Source of the DNA: Paenibacillus prosopidis
Lineage (GTDB): Bacteria > Bacillota > Bacilli > Paenibacillales > Paenibacillaceae
Direction of reading: 5' to 3'
NCBI RefSeq assembly: GCF_003337375.1
Contig: NZ_QPJD01000005.1
Location: 357,599-421,598 of the forward strand
DNA length: 64,000 nucleotides
Shown: piece after piece, positions 43,069 to 52,498 of the stretch
Position numbering within the stretch: position 1 is the stretch's first letter
Layout of the letters: each line of letters starts with the position of its first letter
The notes under the pieces: model-generated
Told to the model about the DNA's origin: nothing
The model's database searches: none
Seen by the model: the letters and a program-made list of their open reading frames with translations, nothing else
Translations under genes and position numbers: made by a program

Positions 43069-43842
43069 TTATTTAGAGCAAATCATAACGACATTGCCGT
43101 CCGGATCCTTTACCGTGAAAAAGGCCATACTGCCGTGCCTCTCTATATCGGTAAATACTTGAACACCGTTTGCTTCCAAGTACGTTTTCGAAGCATCTAC
43201 ATTTCTCGTAATAAACATAAACAAAGTCTTGTAATCGTCTCCTTGACGAAACCGGTTATCATCAAGCAGGATTCCGCTGCCGCTCTGTATGTTCAGGCCG
43301 TAAATGGATTTATCGGGACCGACCTCATGATAAGAGAGCCCAAGCACTCCACTGTGAAATCGGATCGCCCGATTCATATCCGTTACATTAATAAAGATTG
43401 CAGCTATTTTATTCAAAATCGGACTTTCGGTATTCTCCAAACGCTGCACAACCGCGGAAACGTAATCGGATTGCGTGACCATAATCGCATTTCCGTCCTC
43501 ATCGGCAAAATTAAAATACGCTAGCCCCGGATGAGGCCGTTCGATCGGAAATAACAGCTTTGCTCCCATTTCCTCTAAGCAGCGATACGCTTCATCGATA
43601 TCCGTTGTTTTATAGCTGAACAATACATGCTCCGTATCCGGATCATTATGACTATTATCGTCAAGTATGATGCCTGTCCCGCCCTCCAGCTCCAGCCAAT
43701 AGACCGGACCGCCGTTTAATCGCTCCTCCAGCAGCGGCAATCCCATCACCATGCTGTACCATTCAGCCGAACGTCGAAGATCGGTAACATGGATGAACAC
43801 ACTACCAACTACATTTTGAATCGGGCTTTGAATTGCTTCCAT
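43069..43842 (-). CDS. two-domain VOC protein
   Basis: 257 residues forming two tandem glyoxalase-like modules: GSVFIHVTDLRRSAEWYSMVMGLPL to AYFNFADEDGNAIMVTQ, and AAIFINVTDMNRAIRFHSGVLGL to AFFTVKDPDGNVVMICSK. The family uses a metal centre for varied chemistry; substrate unknown. Starts ATG 43842 and precedes a RidA gene 29 bp upstream on the same strand, so the RidA, VOC and GNAT genes form a short run. Confidence 0.87.
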   Translation of the reverse strand: MEAIQSPIQNVVGSVFIHVTDLRRSAEWYSMVMGLPLLEERLNGGPVYWLELEGGTGIILDDNSHNDPDTEHVLFSYKTTDIDEAYRCLEEMGAKLLFPIERPHPGLAYFNFADEDGNAIMVTQSDYVSAVVQRLENTESPILNKIAAIFINVTDMNRAIRFHSGVLGLSYHEVGPDKSIYGLNIQSGSGILLDDNRFRQGDDYKTLFMFITRNVDASKTYLEANGVQVFTDIERHGSMAFFTVKDPDGNVVMICSK

Positions 43843-43871
43843 TTGGGATATCTCCTTTATTGGATATTTCT

Positions 43872-44249
43872 TTACCGTTCGATAACGGCTATTGCATCGA
43901 TCTGCACCAAAATTCCCGCGTTAACACTGGCAATCGCTCTAGCAGGATACGGAGCAGTAAAATATTCCATGTAATAGCTGTTGAACTCGTCGAAGTTCGC
44001 TCCATTCCCAAGGTACACCGTAACCTTTACAACATCCTTCATTTCGGCTCCGGCCTCTTCCAATATGGCCTTCAAATTGTCCAGTGCTCTTCTGGCTTGG
44101 TATGCCAGCGTACTGTCCTCACACATCCCGCTTACCGGCTCAAAGGGACCTTGCCCCGCAACATAGACCGTATTACCGACCTTAATCGCCTGCGAATACG
44201 GCATCCCTCCGGGCTGCTGCGCTTTATCCGTTAAAATAACCTGTTTCAT
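43872..44249 (-). CDS. RidA/YjgF-family enamine/imine deaminase
   Basis: A 125-residue trimeric protein that hydrolyses reactive enamines and imines. Landmarks: PYSQAIKVGNTVYVAGQGPF, QARRALDNLKAILEEAGAEMKDVVKVTVYL, and PARAIASV with the arginine that binds the carboxylate of the substrate. Length and motif order are standard. It lies 14 bp after the acetyltransferase gene and 29 bp before the VOC gene, all on the minus strand. Confidence 0.92.
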   Translation of the reverse strand: MKQVILTDKAQQPGGMPYSQAIKVGNTVYVAGQGPFEPVSGMCEDSTLAYQARRALDNLKAILEEAGAEMKDVVKVTVYLGNGANFDEFNSYYMEYFTAPYPARAIASVNAGILVQIDAIAVIER

Positions 44250-44263
44250 GATATCCTCCCCAA

Positions 44264-44848
44264 TCAGTATTCAATACCTTTAACCTTAGAAAAAATCATT
44301 TTATCACCAAGCGTACCTGCTTCGTCACGGGTCTGATTTCTTAAAATCCCTTCCAGAGTAAAGCCGGCCCGTTCTGCTAACCGGGCGCTTGGCAGGTTAC
44401 GCGCATTACATCGAATTTCGATACGGTTTGCCTCTAAATGATCAATGGCAAAGCGCGTGATCCCATTTACGGCTTCCGTCATTAATCCATACCCTGACCT
44501 GGAGGTTCTTATCCAGTAACCAATTTCAAACTTGCGAAGGCCCCAGTCTATGTTATGTAGTCCGCTGCTTCCTACAAACTCTGAAGTATGCTTATCAAAT
44601 ACAAGCAGCACTAAATCAACCCGTTCCAAAAAATTGAGCCTGGCTTTGCGGATATACCTTTCGGATTCGTCAACCGTAGGTATCGTTTTCACAAAAGGCA
44701 TCCATTGTCGAAGCTCCTCAACACTTTCGAGTATAGCCTGGTTAACAAGGACTCCTTCTCCCCATTGCGGAGCACGGATTATTAACCGCTCGGTTTCAAA
44801 ACTCTCAGGAAACGTTAGCAAAATAGGATTTATACCTTCATCCATAGC
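44264..44848 (-). CDS. RimJ/RimL-type GNAT acetyltransferase
   Basis: A 194-residue acetyltransferase: FETERLIIRAPQWGEGVLVNQAI, FVGSSGLHNIDWGLRKFEIGYWIRTSRSGYGLMTEAVNGITRFAID, and NARNLPSARLAERAGFTLEGILRNQTRDEAG, the typical ribosomal-protein acetyltransferase ordering. ATG 44848 is six bases after GGAGG; the frame runs to 44932 but lacks a binding site there. Likely cotranscribed with the RidA gene. Confidence 0.9.
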   Translation of the reverse strand, partial: AMDEGINPILLTFPESFETERLIIRAPQWGEGVLVNQAILESVEELRQWMPFVKTIPTVDESERYIRKARLNFLERVDLVLLVFDKHTSEFVGSSGLHNIDWGLRKFEIGYWIRTSRSGYGLMTEAVNGITRFAIDHLEANRIEIRCNARNLPSARLAERAGFTLEGILRNQTRDEAGTLGDKMIFSKVKGIEY

Positions 44849-45091
44849 ATGCCTCCAATGCGATAGCTGATTTGCATTTGGCAATGCGTTAGCTATCTTC
44901 CATATTTTGTGAACATGACCTAATGTTAACAAACATGTGTTCGTGTGTAAATACTAATTATTGTGCATATGGCTTTTCTACAAAGGACTCCTATATATTA
45001 AAATGTGAGTAAAAACCAAAGGTGGATTCAATGGAGAATTGTTCACATATCATGGGAAGAGCTTTTCTAGTGTTGTATAATTTCCTAAGCT

Positions 45092-45120
45092 AAATAAAAG
45101 CACCACAAAGGAGGTGCCTT
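45092..45120 (-). terminator. terminator-like hairpin
   Basis: Minus-strand AGGCACC / GGTGC hairpin followed by TTTTATTT. No confident upstream gene is assigned to it. Confidence 0.5.
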
Positions 45121-45506
45121 CAAAATTGATCCAGCCTGCAAATCAGCTGCTGCCCTTTTCTTCTTATTTACATTTTTTAAGAGCCGTAGAACAGGAATAT
45201 TGTTAATCGTATTTTTAAGAACATTGCGGAAGACAAAGGCAGCTACATTATTATAATTGCTATAAAAGTCGGACAGGTCATCATTAAAAAATTGAATAAC
45301 TCTGATATTAAATACGGGGTATACGAAAGTTTGCCCAAATATCCTTCTAGTTGCGACAAATTTGAACAGAGGATTTGTTCGGAAAGCGGTACGATAAAGA
45401 GAAGCGATTTCCAGAGGAGATAGTCTGCGTTGAATAGGTTCAACCCGTTTTCCTTGACTGGTCCATACCCTTACCTTGACCCTGAACTGTGCATACCCAG
45501 AATGCG

Positions 45507-45534
45507 AAAAAAACCTCCCCAAAGGAAGGTTTTT
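45507..45534. terminator. bidirectional terminator after the SRPBCC gene
   Basis: AAAAACCT / AGGTTTTT stem with short loop, T-rich on both strands, about 50 bp after the SRPBCC stop. Confidence 0.65.
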
Positions 45535-45582
45535 AATTTAGTTTATTAACCTGGATGTCCGATTCTTTTATCCTAATCTTCT

Positions 45583-46005
45583 TTAAATTTCACAATATTT
45601 TTTAAAATTATCTAGAAACGCCTGCCAGCCTTCTTTTTGCTGCTCAATGGAATGGGTTGCTTCTGCTTCAAAATCTTCAATTACCTTAGTATCGCTTTCT
45701 TGACTAATAAAAGTGACCGTAACTTTTCTTCCATCTCCAAGAGTGTAAGAAATAAATTCGTTTATTCTAATTTCATCATAAACTCCACCAAAATCAAATC
45801 CAAAGCTTCCATCCTTTGCTTCCATTCTTGTAAGAAATTTTCCGCCAACCCTTAAATCATTTTCGGAAATTGGTGCATGCCAGTCATCAGAAGCAAAAGA
45901 CCATTTCGTTATATGCTGCGGTTCTGTCCAATATTCCCACACTTTTTCAACTGGTGCATGAACTGTAGTTTCTACCGTTATTGATACTTTATTACCTGTT
46001 TCCAT
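45583..46005 (-). CDS. SRPBCC / AHSA1-family protein
   Basis: A 140-residue START-like ligand-binding fold protein of the AHSA1 type: VSITVETTVHAPVEKVWEYWTEPQHITKWSFAS, GGVYDEIRINEFISYTLGDGRKVTVTF, and the final helix QQKEGWQAFLDNFKKY. Such proteins bind hydrophobic ligands or act in stress responses; no specific role can be given. ATG 46005. An inverted copy of the hairpin-plus-tail repeat lies just upstream and may include its promoter region. Confidence 0.88.
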   Translation of the reverse strand: METGNKVSITVETTVHAPVEKVWEYWTEPQHITKWSFASDDWHAPISENDLRVGGKFLTRMEAKDGSFGFDFGGVYDEIRINEFISYTLGDGRKVTVTFISQESDTKVIEDFEAEATHSIEQQKEGWQAFLDNFKKYCEI

Positions 46006-46039
46006 TATAGTTACCGCCTCACTATATTAGATTTGAATT

Positions 46040-46130
46040 CATGGTTAATTATACCATTGAACTCCCTCGGCACGATAGTAGAATCATATAGCGGCAGTCT
46101 AGGACATCCATGGCTGCCGCTGTGGGTTCA
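46040..46130 (-). repeat. hairpin-plus-tail repeat, copy I (minus orientation)
   Basis: Minus-strand reading: stem AGCGGCAG / CTGCCGCT, then a 10-nt spacer, then ACTATCGTGCCGAGGGAG and TTCAAT. The tail is a diverged version of the tails at 53691 and 60254. It is the only copy found in minus orientation and sits between the LTA-synthase-like and SRPBCC genes. Confidence 0.55.
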
Positions 46131-47999
46131 GCTTTTTTCATCCGTCAGGAATCGATTCAGATCTCCAAAAATAATTTTGTCGGAGTATCTTAAATGGTTC
46201 TGTGCTTTTTTTCGAAAGGGCTCGCATAAGGTCGAATCCGTTTTTTCACCGTTTAGTTTGCTGTAGCACTTATTTCCTGAGTAAACATAATGCTCGGTAA
46301 CGAAACTGCCATCCCTCAGGACTGCAAATTGCGGCTTATTTACAGCAAACAAATCATGTCCGAAGCCTAATCCCTCAACATAATCATTACCCAACAAATG
46401 GAGTATTGTCGGTTTAAGATCGACTTGACCGGAAACCACACTCATTTTTCTCCCTTTTACGCCGGGGATATGAATAATTAGAGGAACCTGCTGCAGCTGA
46501 ACATGATCATACGGGGTCAGCTTTTCTTTTCCCAGAAATTCCGCCATTTCTTTACGGTGTTTCCTTGAAATCCCGTAATGGTCCCCATAAAGAATAAAGA
46601 CTGAGTTATCGTACAACCCCGCAGTTTTAATCATTTTGAAAAAATGCTTTAAGGCTTCATCCGTATACCTTACTGTTTCTATGTAGTTATTTAATGTTTC
46701 TGAATTTGAATGATATGGCGGGAGCAGTCTGTCCTCCGGATTCAGCTCAAAAGGATGATGATTCGTCAGTGTGATGAGCTTTGCGTAAAAAGGCTGCGGC
46801 AATGCACGAAGCTTATCCAGGGATTGCTCAAAAAAAGGAAGGTCCTTAAGTCCCCACCCCACAGAGTTTTTTTCGGTAATGTCATATTCCTCTGCTGAAA
46901 AAAACCGCTCATAGCCCATAGTCTTGTACATTTGATCGCGATTCCAGAATGTCTTATTATTCCCATGCAATACCACCGGGTAATAACCGTTTTTTTTCAA
47001 CTGATTAGGAATCGAATGATAAGTGTTTTGACTATGCGTAAAAAATACGGCTCCGCTTGGCAGCGGGTAAAGCATAGTATCGATAATAAATTCAGCGTCG
47101 GACGTTTTGCCATGCCCCGTTTGGTGATAAAACTGATCAAAATAAAAACTGTTTTTCATGAGGCTGTTTAGAAAAGGTGTAATTTCCTGATCGAATATTT
47201 TCTTTTCAAGCAGGAAGCTTTGCACAGACTCCAATGAAATCAGAAAAACATTCCGGCCTTTAGCCAAACCGAACATTTCCGGATCCAATACATCTTTGGG
47301 CGTAGACTCCAAATAGGTTTTAACGATTTCCAAATCTTTACTGCCTGCTGAAACGGTTTTAGCTTTCATCCTTGCCGTGACCACTGTATCATACATGAGA
47401 TAGTTGAAAGCGCCGATATTTTTCACCACGATTTGGCGATCGAAAGTGCGGGTAAGTAAATCCGGGCGTATCTTATCCACCATCTCCAAATTTAACGAAA
47501 ACAGAGTAACGGCAAACATAATCATACAAACAATATGGGCTCGGCTGACGCAAACACGGCGTTTTTTACTGCGATATATCAATATGAATAGGATCACCGA
47601 ATCAACGAATACAAGAAAATCCGACGGTCGCAAAAGATCCAATATGCTCCCCCGCAAATGACCTAATTGAGTAGATCGAAGCAATACCGTCAAGGTAATG
47701 AAATCATTGAAAAACCGGTAATAAAGCATATTAACAAATAGGAGGAAACCAGACATCATGCTTACAAGAAGAATTGCGATATACGACCGGTTTCTTAAAA
47801 ACGCCAAGCTAAGACCGAGCATAACCAATATGGAGCTGACCGGGCTAATGATTAGAATAAGTTCCTGATACAAACCGGAGACTGGAAGGTCAAAGTGAAA
47901 ACGGTGCGTGACGTATGTTTTAAACCAAATCATAAACACAGCCAAATATAACAAAGCATGCTTCCCGGCATGGCTTTTTAAATCCGGTAAGTATTTCAA
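46128..47999 (-). CDS. LTA-synthase-family sulfatase-fold membrane enzyme
   Basis: A 623-residue enzyme with five N-terminal membrane helices and an extracellular sulfatase-fold domain. The catalytic Thr lies in HQTGHGKTSDAEF, with the metal-binding Glu in FLISLESVQSFL and the pair in FILYGDHYGISRKHR. LtaS transfers glycerol phosphate from phosphatidylglycerol to the lipoteichoic acid chain; paralogues act as primases or in stress. Which role this protein has is open. Oriented away from the YkoS gene. Starts at ATG 47999. Confidence 0.9.
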   Translation of the reverse strand: MKYLPDLKSHAGKHALLYLAVFMIWFKTYVTHRFHFDLPVSGLYQELILIISPVSSILVMLGLSLAFLRNRSYIAILLVSMMSGFLLFVNMLYYRFFNDFITLTVLLRSTQLGHLRGSILDLLRPSDFLVFVDSVILFILIYRSKKRRVCVSRAHIVCMIMFAVTLFSLNLEMVDKIRPDLLTRTFDRQIVVKNIGAFNYLMYDTVVTARMKAKTVSAGSKDLEIVKTYLESTPKDVLDPEMFGLAKGRNVFLISLESVQSFLLEKKIFDQEITPFLNSLMKNSFYFDQFYHQTGHGKTSDAEFIIDTMLYPLPSGAVFFTHSQNTYHSIPNQLKKNGYYPVVLHGNNKTFWNRDQMYKTMGYERFFSAEEYDITEKNSVGWGLKDLPFFEQSLDKLRALPQPFYAKLITLTNHHPFELNPEDRLLPPYHSNSETLNNYIETVRYTDEALKHFFKMIKTAGLYDNSVFILYGDHYGISRKHRKEMAEFLGKEKLTPYDHVQLQQVPLIIHIPGVKGRKMSVVSGQVDLKPTILHLLGNDYVEGLGFGHDLFAVNKPQFAVLRDGSFVTEHYVYSGNKCYSKLNGEKTDSTLCEPFRKKAQNHLRYSDKIIFGDLNRFLTDEKS

Positions 48000-48184
48000 A
48001 GATACTCTCCCCCTCCAAAGAACTAAAACTTAGGCTTAACATTTTTTCTCAAAATATGCAGACCACTTCACCGTTAACATAAAAAGGGGCAGTTGGTGCC
48101 GGGCGGCATTTATGGAAGAATGTATGTTATGCCTCACTCTAGGAATAATAACAGGCTGAAGCTCCTAAATTTTATGGAGGAACC

Positions 48185-49870
48185 ATGACCCAATCGATGC
48201 AGTCGACAGCAGAATCAAAAGCTATTGCGTTTGCATTATTGTTGATAGCCATCTATGTATCGCCATTGTTTATCCTTGGTGAAAACGCCCATATCAGAGT
48301 ACATGATAATTTGGATTCGAATATTGCCTGGTACAAGGTTCTTGTCCAAAGCGGAGAATGGTTCGGCAGTGTGAATGCAACCATCCCGCAGGTTATCAAC
48401 GGCTTGCCGCGAAATGCGTTAGGTACAGAATTTAGCGGTATCGTGCTGCTTCACGCCATATTCCCGTCGATGTTTGCTTATGCAATTAGTCAAACCATCA
48501 CACGTGTTATTGCTTTTCTTGGGATGTATCTGCTTCTGAAAGCACATTTGGTGAAGGAGCCGGAAACTTGGCCAATCCGTGTTTTTGTGGCGGCCGCCTT
48601 TGCTCTTACCCCGTTTTGGCCGTCCGGTATGCTGAGCACGCTTGGACATCCGCTGGCATTATGGGCTTTTTTGAATATTCGAGCGCGTCGATTTTCATGG
48701 CGGGAGTGGCTCACTCTCGCTCTTCTGCCGTTTTATGCAAGTCTTGTGCTTGGCTTTTTTTTCTTTTTATTTGCCGTCGGAGTGCTTTGGCTTAGGGATC
48801 TAATCGTCAAAAGGGATTTAAATCCGGTATTTCTAAGCAGTATTGCCTTTATGGCCGGATTGTTTCTCCTGATTGACTACAGACTTGTTTTTTCCCTTGT
48901 ATTAAACGATGCGACAAGCCGCAATGAGTTTGTCTCTTCACGTTTAGGCTTATGGCGAAGTATTCGGCTCACCTTTAAAAATTTCATTTTCGGGCACCAC
49001 CATGTGGCAACCATTCATACCGTTGTCATATTACCGATTACATTAATCGTTTTCGCCCTAACCGCAATACGAAGAAACCGGGATTGGACGGAACGTACAT
49101 TTCTCCTGCTCTTTGTTATAAACCTCGGTCTTTCGGCTTGGTACGCGTTCTGGTTTAATAAGGCATGGCAACCGCTGAAGGAACAAATTAGCCTGCTGAA
49201 CACTTTTAACTTCGCGCGATTTCACTTTCTTCGCCCTTTAATCATCTATGCCGGGTTTGCACTCAGTTGTTTGATCCTGTGGAAATTGGGGCGTTTAGGC
49301 AGACGGCTTGTGATTGGTTCCCTCTGCCTTCAAATGATCGTGCTGTTTATGTCAAATGAAGAAATCGTATTCCGCAAAAGCAAAGCCCCAACCTTCCGTC
49401 AATTTTATGCCGTCAAACAATTCGCGGACATACGCGAAACAATCGGATTACCGCTGAACGAATACCGGGTGGCGAGTATCGGGCTGCACCCGGCTATTGC
49501 GCAATATAACGGTTTTTACACGTTGGATACTTACAATAACTTCTATCCGCTTTCATACAAACACCGTTTTCGTCAAATAATAGCAAAGGAATTGGACAAA
49601 AACGCCAAGCTGAAAACCTATTTTGATACGTGGGGCGGAAGGTGCTATATATTTGCCGATGAGCTCGGAAAGAAATACGACTACCGAAAGAACTCAAAGA
49701 AAAAAATTCGCCATTTGCAGCTCGATACAAAAATATTTAAAGAAATGGGCGGAAGGTTTTTATTCTCTTCCGTTCCGATTATGAATGCAAGCGCCAATCG
49801 GTTAAGACTGCTGAATGTATTTGATAACCGCAATTCCGCATGGCGCATCTATGTATACGAAGCGATTTAA
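48185..49870 (+). CDS. DUF6044 polytopic membrane protein (YkoS-like)
   Basis: A 561-residue protein with about 10-11 hydrophobic helices, then a 150-residue extracytoplasmic C-terminal part. It has the glycosyltransferase-C-like early loop NAHIRVHDNLDSNIAWYKVL with Asp-rich site, and the later QYNGFYTLDTYNNFYPLSYKHRFRQII. This matches B. subtilis YkoS, which is next to the glycosyltransferase ykoT, as here. Likely transfers a lipid-linked sugar to an envelope polymer (inference). ATGGAGGAACC is the binding site for ATG 48185. Confidence 0.8.
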   Translation: MTQSMQSTAESKAIAFALLLIAIYVSPLFILGENAHIRVHDNLDSNIAWYKVLVQSGEWFGSVNATIPQVINGLPRNALGTEFSGIVLLHAIFPSMFAYAISQTITRVIAFLGMYLLLKAHLVKEPETWPIRVFVAAAFALTPFWPSGMLSTLGHPLALWAFLNIRARRFSWREWLTLALLPFYASLVLGFFFFLFAVGVLWLRDLIVKRDLNPVFLSSIAFMAGLFLLIDYRLVFSLVLNDATSRNEFVSSRLGLWRSIRLTFKNFIFGHHHVATIHTVVILPITLIVFALTAIRRNRDWTERTFLLLFVINLGLSAWYAFWFNKAWQPLKEQISLLNTFNFARFHFLRPLIIYAGFALSCLILWKLGRLGRRLVIGSLCLQMIVLFMSNEEIVFRKSKAPTFRQFYAVKQFADIRETIGLPLNEYRVASIGLHPAIAQYNGFYTLDTYNNFYPLSYKHRFRQIIAKELDKNAKLKTYFDTWGGRCYIFADELGKKYDYRKNSKKKIRHLQLDTKIFKEMGGRFLFSSVPIMNASANRLRLLNVFDNRNSAWRIYVYEAI

Positions 49871-49895
49871 CAAACCTGGGAGGAGGCTGCTCTTG

Positions 49896-50870
49896 ATGAA
49901 ACGGCCGGTGCTAACGATTGTCGTCCCTTGTTATAACGAGGAGGAGGTGCTTGTAGAAACATTCCGGGAGCTGCGCGGGGTTCTCAATCATTTAATGCAA
50001 GAGCATTTAATCGCGGTAACCAGCAAGCTGTTGTTTGTAGACGATGGAAGCAAGGACCGGACGTGGTCTATGATTACAACGGAGCATGCTAATCATCCGG
50101 AAATCACCGGCTTAAAGCTGGCCCGGAATGTCGGTCACCAAAAAGCGCTGCTTGCGGGTTTGGAAGCGGCCGGCGCTCACTCCGATTGTGTCATCTCAAT
50201 CGATGCCGATCTACAGGACGATATCAACGTCATACGTGATTTTGTGCTCAAGTTTCACGAAGGCTTCGATATCGTTTACGGCGTACGCGCCAGCCGAAAA
50301 ACCGATACTTGGTTTAAACGCACATCGGCACTGACTTTTTATCGGATCATGACCCGGATTGGTATTCAATTGATTCCAAATCACGCAGATTTCCGGTTAA
50401 TGTCCAAACGCGCGGTACTAGAATTATGCCGTTACGGTGAGACGAATGTATTCCTGCGGGGTATCGTGCCATTAATCGGTTACTCGATGACAAAGGTTTA
50501 TTATGATCGAAAAGAGCGTTTTGCAGGACGTTCTAAATACAGTTTAAGAAAAATGCTGTCATTTGCATTAGATGGAATCGCATCATTCAGCGTGGCGCCG
50601 ATCCGTTTCGTAAGTTCTGTCGGTTTTATTTTACTTATGGTGAGTATCGCTGCAGGTGCCTACGCACTTATTCAAAAATGGTTCGGAGAAACGAGAGCAG
50701 GCTGGACTTCGCTCATGATCTCCATTTGGTTTCTGGGTGGTCTTCAGCTGCTCGGAATAGGCATTATTGGGGAATACATTGGGAAAATCTTTATCGAGGT
50801 CAAATCCAGGCCAAAATATGCGGTGGAAATTGATCTATATTCCAACAAGTTCGAACCCGTTATCCGTTAG
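49896..50870 (+). CDS. family 2 glycosyltransferase, polyprenyl-phosphate type (YkoT-like)
   Basis: A 324-residue membrane-associated glycosyltransferase that should make a polyprenyl-phosphate sugar. Motifs: LTIVVPCYNEEEVLVETFREL, LFVDDGSKDRTW, ISIDADLQDD (D-x-D), and two C-terminal helices in FVSSVGFILLMVSIAAGAYAL and the GGLQLLGIGIIGEYIGK region. It probably feeds the YkoS-like protein encoded 25 bp upstream. ATG 49896 follows GGGAGGAGG; the frame extends upstream to 49815 inside the ykoS gene. Confidence 0.9.
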   Translation: MKRPVLTIVVPCYNEEEVLVETFRELRGVLNHLMQEHLIAVTSKLLFVDDGSKDRTWSMITTEHANHPEITGLKLARNVGHQKALLAGLEAAGAHSDCVISIDADLQDDINVIRDFVLKFHEGFDIVYGVRASRKTDTWFKRTSALTFYRIMTRIGIQLIPNHADFRLMSKRAVLELCRYGETNVFLRGIVPLIGYSMTKVYYDRKERFAGRSKYSLRKMLSFALDGIASFSVAPIRFVSSVGFILLMVSIAAGAYALIQKWFGETRAGWTSLMISIWFLGGLQLLGIGIIGEYIGKIFIEVKSRPKYAVEIDLYSNKFEPVIR

Positions 50871-51044
50871 AAGGATAAATATGATCATTTCTAGAATATA
50901 AAGTAACGTATACTCATGTCCCAGGACCTGCGGCTTGCGGCTCATTTTGAGTGATTTACACGAATTTATCATGCCGAAAACATTTTAATAGATATCAACA
51001 GATACTATGAAAATGTGTTGAATAACTTTTCGGGAGGTATTCAT

Positions 51045-52223
51045 TTGAGCAGCGGTAATGAAAAGAAAGGCATGAACAGGAAGGAATTTTTGAAACTCGG
51101 CGGTTTGAGTGCGCTGGCTTTGACGGCTGGAGCGGCAGGAGTTCCCTCGGATCTATTTTCCGGCACTGCTTTCGCGAAAGAAAATGACAAATCGAAAGAG
51201 ATGCCGAATGGGGAAATCAAGCTTCATTTTAATTCCGACGGCACGTTCAAAATCGTTCAATTCAACGATACTCAGGACGACGAGGATATTGACCCGCGAA
51301 CGGTAGAGCTTATGGAACGGGTGTTAGATGAGGAGAAACCTGGGTTTGTCGTTTTAAACGGGGATAACATAACCGGCGGAACAGATACGCCAGATGAAGT
51401 GAAGAAGGCGATTAATAACATTGCGGTGCCTATGGAAGAACGCGGAATCCCTTGGGCGATCACTTTCGGTAATCATGATGAAGATTCTACCCCGAACAGC
51501 GGCATAGATAATGAAGCAATGCTTCAAATTTATCGCTCTTATAAATACAACAGGAATGAGAACAGTGTGAAAGGCATCTCCGGTGCTGGGAATATGAATT
51601 TGCTGATCGGCGGTCACAACAGCAAAAATCCCGTTTTTAACATGTGGCTGCTGGACAGCGGCCGATACGCGCCGAAGGAAATCGCAGGACAAAATTTCGA
51701 AGGATATCCGACTTGGGATTGGTTGAAGAACAACCAAGTCAACTGGTATTACGAAACATCTGTCGCACTTGAGAAGCAGAACGGCCGTAAAATTCCATCA
51801 CTCGTGTTCATCCATATCCCGCTGTGGGAATTCCGGTTTATGTGGTTCGCCAGCGTTGATGGCAGAACAGATGCCGATCATGCAAGAGCCGTAGCAAAAC
51901 ACGGCATCGTAGGGGAGCGGAACGAGGAAGAATGCCCTGGCCCGATTAACAGCGGCATGTTCTCGGCTATTCTCGAACGCGGTGACGTCAAAGGTGTATT
52001 TTGCGGACATGACCATGTCAACACATACTCCGGCAATTATTATGGCGTCACGCTCGGATATTGCGGAAATACCGGTTTCGGCACTTATGGGCTTGAAGGT
52101 GCTGAGCGCAACAGGCTGCGCGGCGCCCGGGTGTACAATCTTCAAGACACCGGTAACGATGTCAAAGTCGACACCCATTTAGTGTTCGCGAAAGATTACG
52201 GCATTGATTTAACTGCGGATTAA
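51045..52223 (+). CDS. exported metallophosphoesterase
   Basis: A 392-residue calcineurin-like phosphoesterase with an N-terminal export signal that resembles a Tat leader (MNRKEFLKLGGLSALALTAG). Metal-site motifs in order: IVQFNDTQDDEDID, VVLNGDNITGG, ITFGNHDED, FIHIPLWEF and CGHDHVN. B. subtilis YkoQ, a phosphoesterase near ykoST, is a possible relative. TTG 51045 is six bases after GGGAGGT. Probably acts outside the membrane on a phosphate ester; substrate unknown. Confidence 0.87.
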   Translation: MSSGNEKKGMNRKEFLKLGGLSALALTAGAAGVPSDLFSGTAFAKENDKSKEMPNGEIKLHFNSDGTFKIVQFNDTQDDEDIDPRTVELMERVLDEEKPGFVVLNGDNITGGTDTPDEVKKAINNIAVPMEERGIPWAITFGNHDEDSTPNSGIDNEAMLQIYRSYKYNRNENSVKGISGAGNMNLLIGGHNSKNPVFNMWLLDSGRYAPKEIAGQNFEGYPTWDWLKNNQVNWYYETSVALEKQNGRKIPSLVFIHIPLWEFRFMWFASVDGRTDADHARAVAKHGIVGERNEEECPGPINSGMFSAILERGDVKGVFCGHDHVNTYSGNYYGVTLGYCGNTGFGTYGLEGAERNRLRGARVYNLQDTGNDVKVDTHLVFAKDYGIDLTAD

Positions 52224-52254
52224 TATATCCGTGAAATTCATAGGAATCAGCAAA

Positions 52255-52303
52255 AAAGTAGATCTGCCCTTGTCGACCGTGACGAGGGACAGATCTTCCT
52301 TTT
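52255..52303 (+). terminator. terminator after the phosphoesterase gene
   Basis: Stem AGATCTG...CCCT / AGGG...CAGATCT, followed by TCCTTTT. Confidence 0.7.
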
Positions 52304-52482
52304 CATAGTCGGTACAAATCTTCTATCCTTATCTTTAATTGAGAATTTCGATGTTCTAAAAAGCTTTCCGTTATCCATCCAATAATTCCAATCGGAGCTT
52401 CAAAAATCAATTTGTCCTTCATTAATGTCTTTCCATCATGTTCTTCAAATAAATGTTCGTGTTTTAAACTCTTAAAGGCACC
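52303..52482 (-). pseudogene. C-terminal remnant of an SRPBCC-family gene
   Basis: A 59-codon open frame beginning GAFKSLKHEHLFEEHDG and continuing to IFEAPIGIIGWITESFLEHRNSQL before TGA. This is the typical C-terminal third of an SRPBCC-family ligand-binding protein. A TAG codon immediately precedes it and the N-terminal part is missing, so it is a fragment. The upstream gene (52499) ends 17 bp away, which shows where the break occurred. Confidence 0.75.
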
Positions 52483-52498
52483 CTAGTAGCCTGAAAGG

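Larger units (their letters stand above)
44849..45582. other. stretch without a confident gene
   Basis: A 734-bp gap between two minus-strand genes. It contains a possible 20-codon plus-strand frame at 45031-45093 (MENCSHIMGRAFLV..., AAAGGTGG five bases upstream), a minus-strand terminator-like hairpin at 45092-45120 and another at 45507-45534. A 145-codon minus frame spans 45085-45522 but its only start codon lies inside the 45507-45534 hairpin. It may be a decayed gene; no protein family is recognised. Confidence 0.4.

Noticed and set aside
45085..45522. 145-codon minus-strand open frame
   Set aside because: Its only start codon (TTG) lies inside a terminator hairpin, no ribosome binding site or internal start exists, and no family is recognised. 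A second overlapping frame is equally open.
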